Assembly (NCBI GenBank): GCA_030619735.1
Contig: JAUXAV010000072.1
Span: 1-6,008, forward strand
From: Candidatus Aenigmatarchaeota archaeon
GTDB lineage: Archaea > Aenigmatarchaeota > Aenigmatarchaeia > QMZP01 > JAUXAV01
Reading direction: 5' to 3'
Length of the DNA: 6,008 bases
Positions 5,151 to 6,008 of the stretch are shown piece by piece. The position numbers and the translations under genes are program-made. Every line of letters starts with the position of its first letter. Position 1 is the stretch's first letter. The notes under the pieces are model-generated. The model was not told where the DNA came from and made no database searches. It was given only the letters and a program-made list of their open reading frames with translations.

Positions 5151-6008
5151 ATGGAAATAGCCATCCTGGGGACGAGCATAAAGAATGCGGGATATTCCAC
5201 GAAAAGGATTCTTGATGAGGCCAGAAAAGAGTTCAAGAAGGCAGAACTCATTCCGGTTATAGGGGTGAAGCTCAGGGTCAATGGGGAGCTTGACGCCCTT
5301 TATGGTAAGAGAAGCCTGAAGGAGTATGACTACATCCTGCCCAGGATAGACTCCAAGAGGGCTGAGGTTGGCTACCCGGTTGTGAGGTTCCTGGATGACA
5401 TGGAGGTCAGGAAGCCCTATCCTGCAGAGACCATACTGGTAGCCCATAACAAGTTCCTTACCCTGGAGCAGCTGAAGAAGAACAACCTGCCTGTTCCCAG
5501 GACCTTTTTCACAGGTTCCAAGGTTTCTGCAAATGAAATCCTGAAGAAGGAGAAGCTTCCCCTGATAATAAAGCTGCTGACTGGTTTCGGGGGGAAGGGC
5601 GTGATGATAATAGAGAGTATGGAGGCTGCCAAGAGTGTTATAGAGACCATGAAGACCCTGAAGCAGGAAATCCTGATAGAGGAGTTTGTGGAGAACCCCG
5701 GGGAGGACATAAGGGGCATGGTGGCAGGGGATGAGATTATCGCCAGCTTTAAGAGGATTGCCGCCGAGGGTGAGAAGAAGGCCAATATATATTCAGGGGG
5801 GAGGGCAGAGCCCTTCAAGCTGACCTCGGAGATGGAGGATATTGTTCTCAGGTCTGCAAAGGCAATAAATACAAGGCTCTGCGCAGTGGACATGCTGAAC
5901 GGAAAGGAGGGGCTGAAGGTCACAGAGGTCAATATAAACCCCGGGCTTGAGGGGATAGAAAAGGCCACCGGAATCAATGTGGCGCAGAGGATTGTTAGTT
6001 TTGTAAAG
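5151..6008 (+). CDS. rimK: RimK-family ATP-grasp ligase (3' end beyond window)
   Basis: 286 codons without a stop; RimK proteins are about 290-300 residues, so only a short tail is missing. These ATP-grasp enzymes form an acyl phosphate and join it to an amino acid, typically adding Glu to a protein C-terminus (RimK) or a cofactor (MptN, CofF). Residues 1-90 form the N-terminal domain, with YDYILPRID at 59-67. The ATP-grasp core follows: HNKFLTLEQLKKNNLPVP (99-116), LIIKLLTGFGGKGVMI (138-153, glycine-rich ATP loop), ILIEEFVE (174-181), DIRGMVAGDEIIASFKR (186-202), and metal-binding AVDML and TEVNINPGLEGIEKATGI (Asp247, Glu259, Asn261). The last motif is nearly identical to E. coli RimK. The start is one base after the protease stop, with a purine-rich GGGGG about 8 nt upstream. 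A protein-modifying role is favoured over coenzyme synthesis by the protease partner, but CofF/MptN-like activity is not excluded. Confidence 0.92.
   Translation, partial: MEIAILGTSIKNAGYSTKRILDEARKEFKKAELIPVIGVKLRVNGELDALYGKRSLKEYDYILPRIDSKRAEVGYPVVRFLDDMEVRKPYPAETILVAHNKFLTLEQLKKNNLPVPRTFFTGSKVSANEILKKEKLPLIIKLLTGFGGKGVMIIESMEAAKSVIETMKTLKQEILIEEFVENPGEDIRGMVAGDEIIASFKRIAAEGEKKANIYSGGRAEPFKLTSEMEDIVLRSAKAINTRLCAVDMLNGKEGLKVTEVNINPGLEGIEKATGINVAQRIVSFVK

Noticed and set aside
5417..5977. 186-codon open frame on the minus strand
   Set aside because: Mirror of the RimK coding frame; low-complexity Ser/Phe-rich translation, while the sense frame matches ATP-grasp motifs throughout.

Overview
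The window looks archaeal and is most likely from a small-genome lineage such as the DPANN archaea. The evidence is a Hef/FANCM-type helicase, a run of single-pass proteins with archaeal prepilin-like N-termini, AT-rich TATA-like boxes about 26 nt upstream of start codons (leaderless transcripts), and coding that favours AGG for Arg and ATA for Ile. The lineage is inferred; nothing in the window fixes it.

Layout. Positions 1-3037 (minus strand) hold five consecutive genes, the last cut by the window edge. Each encodes a protein with one N-terminal membrane helix followed by a Cys-containing, presumably extracytoplasmic domain. Spacings are 42 bp, 22 bp, a 10-bp overlap and a 4-bp ATGA overlap, so most of the cluster probably acts as one operon. 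Three of the five have an N-terminus like an archaeal type IV (class III) prepilin. None could be matched to a named family, and they are the best candidate here for an undescribed surface or pilus-like system. Upstream on the same strand (3116-4672) lies a helicase-only Hef homologue without the XPF-type nuclease half. Its last residues and stop codon lie inside a compact CpG-rich palindromic element (3081-3146) that differs in composition from everything around it.

A 108-bp divergent intergenic region (4673-4780) with two strong inverted repeats separates hef from a plus-strand pair. The pair is a small retropepsin-like protease of the RimB / 'ATP-dependent zinc protease' family (4781-5149) and, one base later, a RimK-type ATP-grasp ligase (5151-end of window, no stop reached). 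By analogy with bacterial RimB/RimK, the ligase may add amino acids, typically glutamate, to a protein or cofactor, and the protease may trim or process them.

No rRNA, tRNA, CRISPR array, transposase or phage gene was seen.
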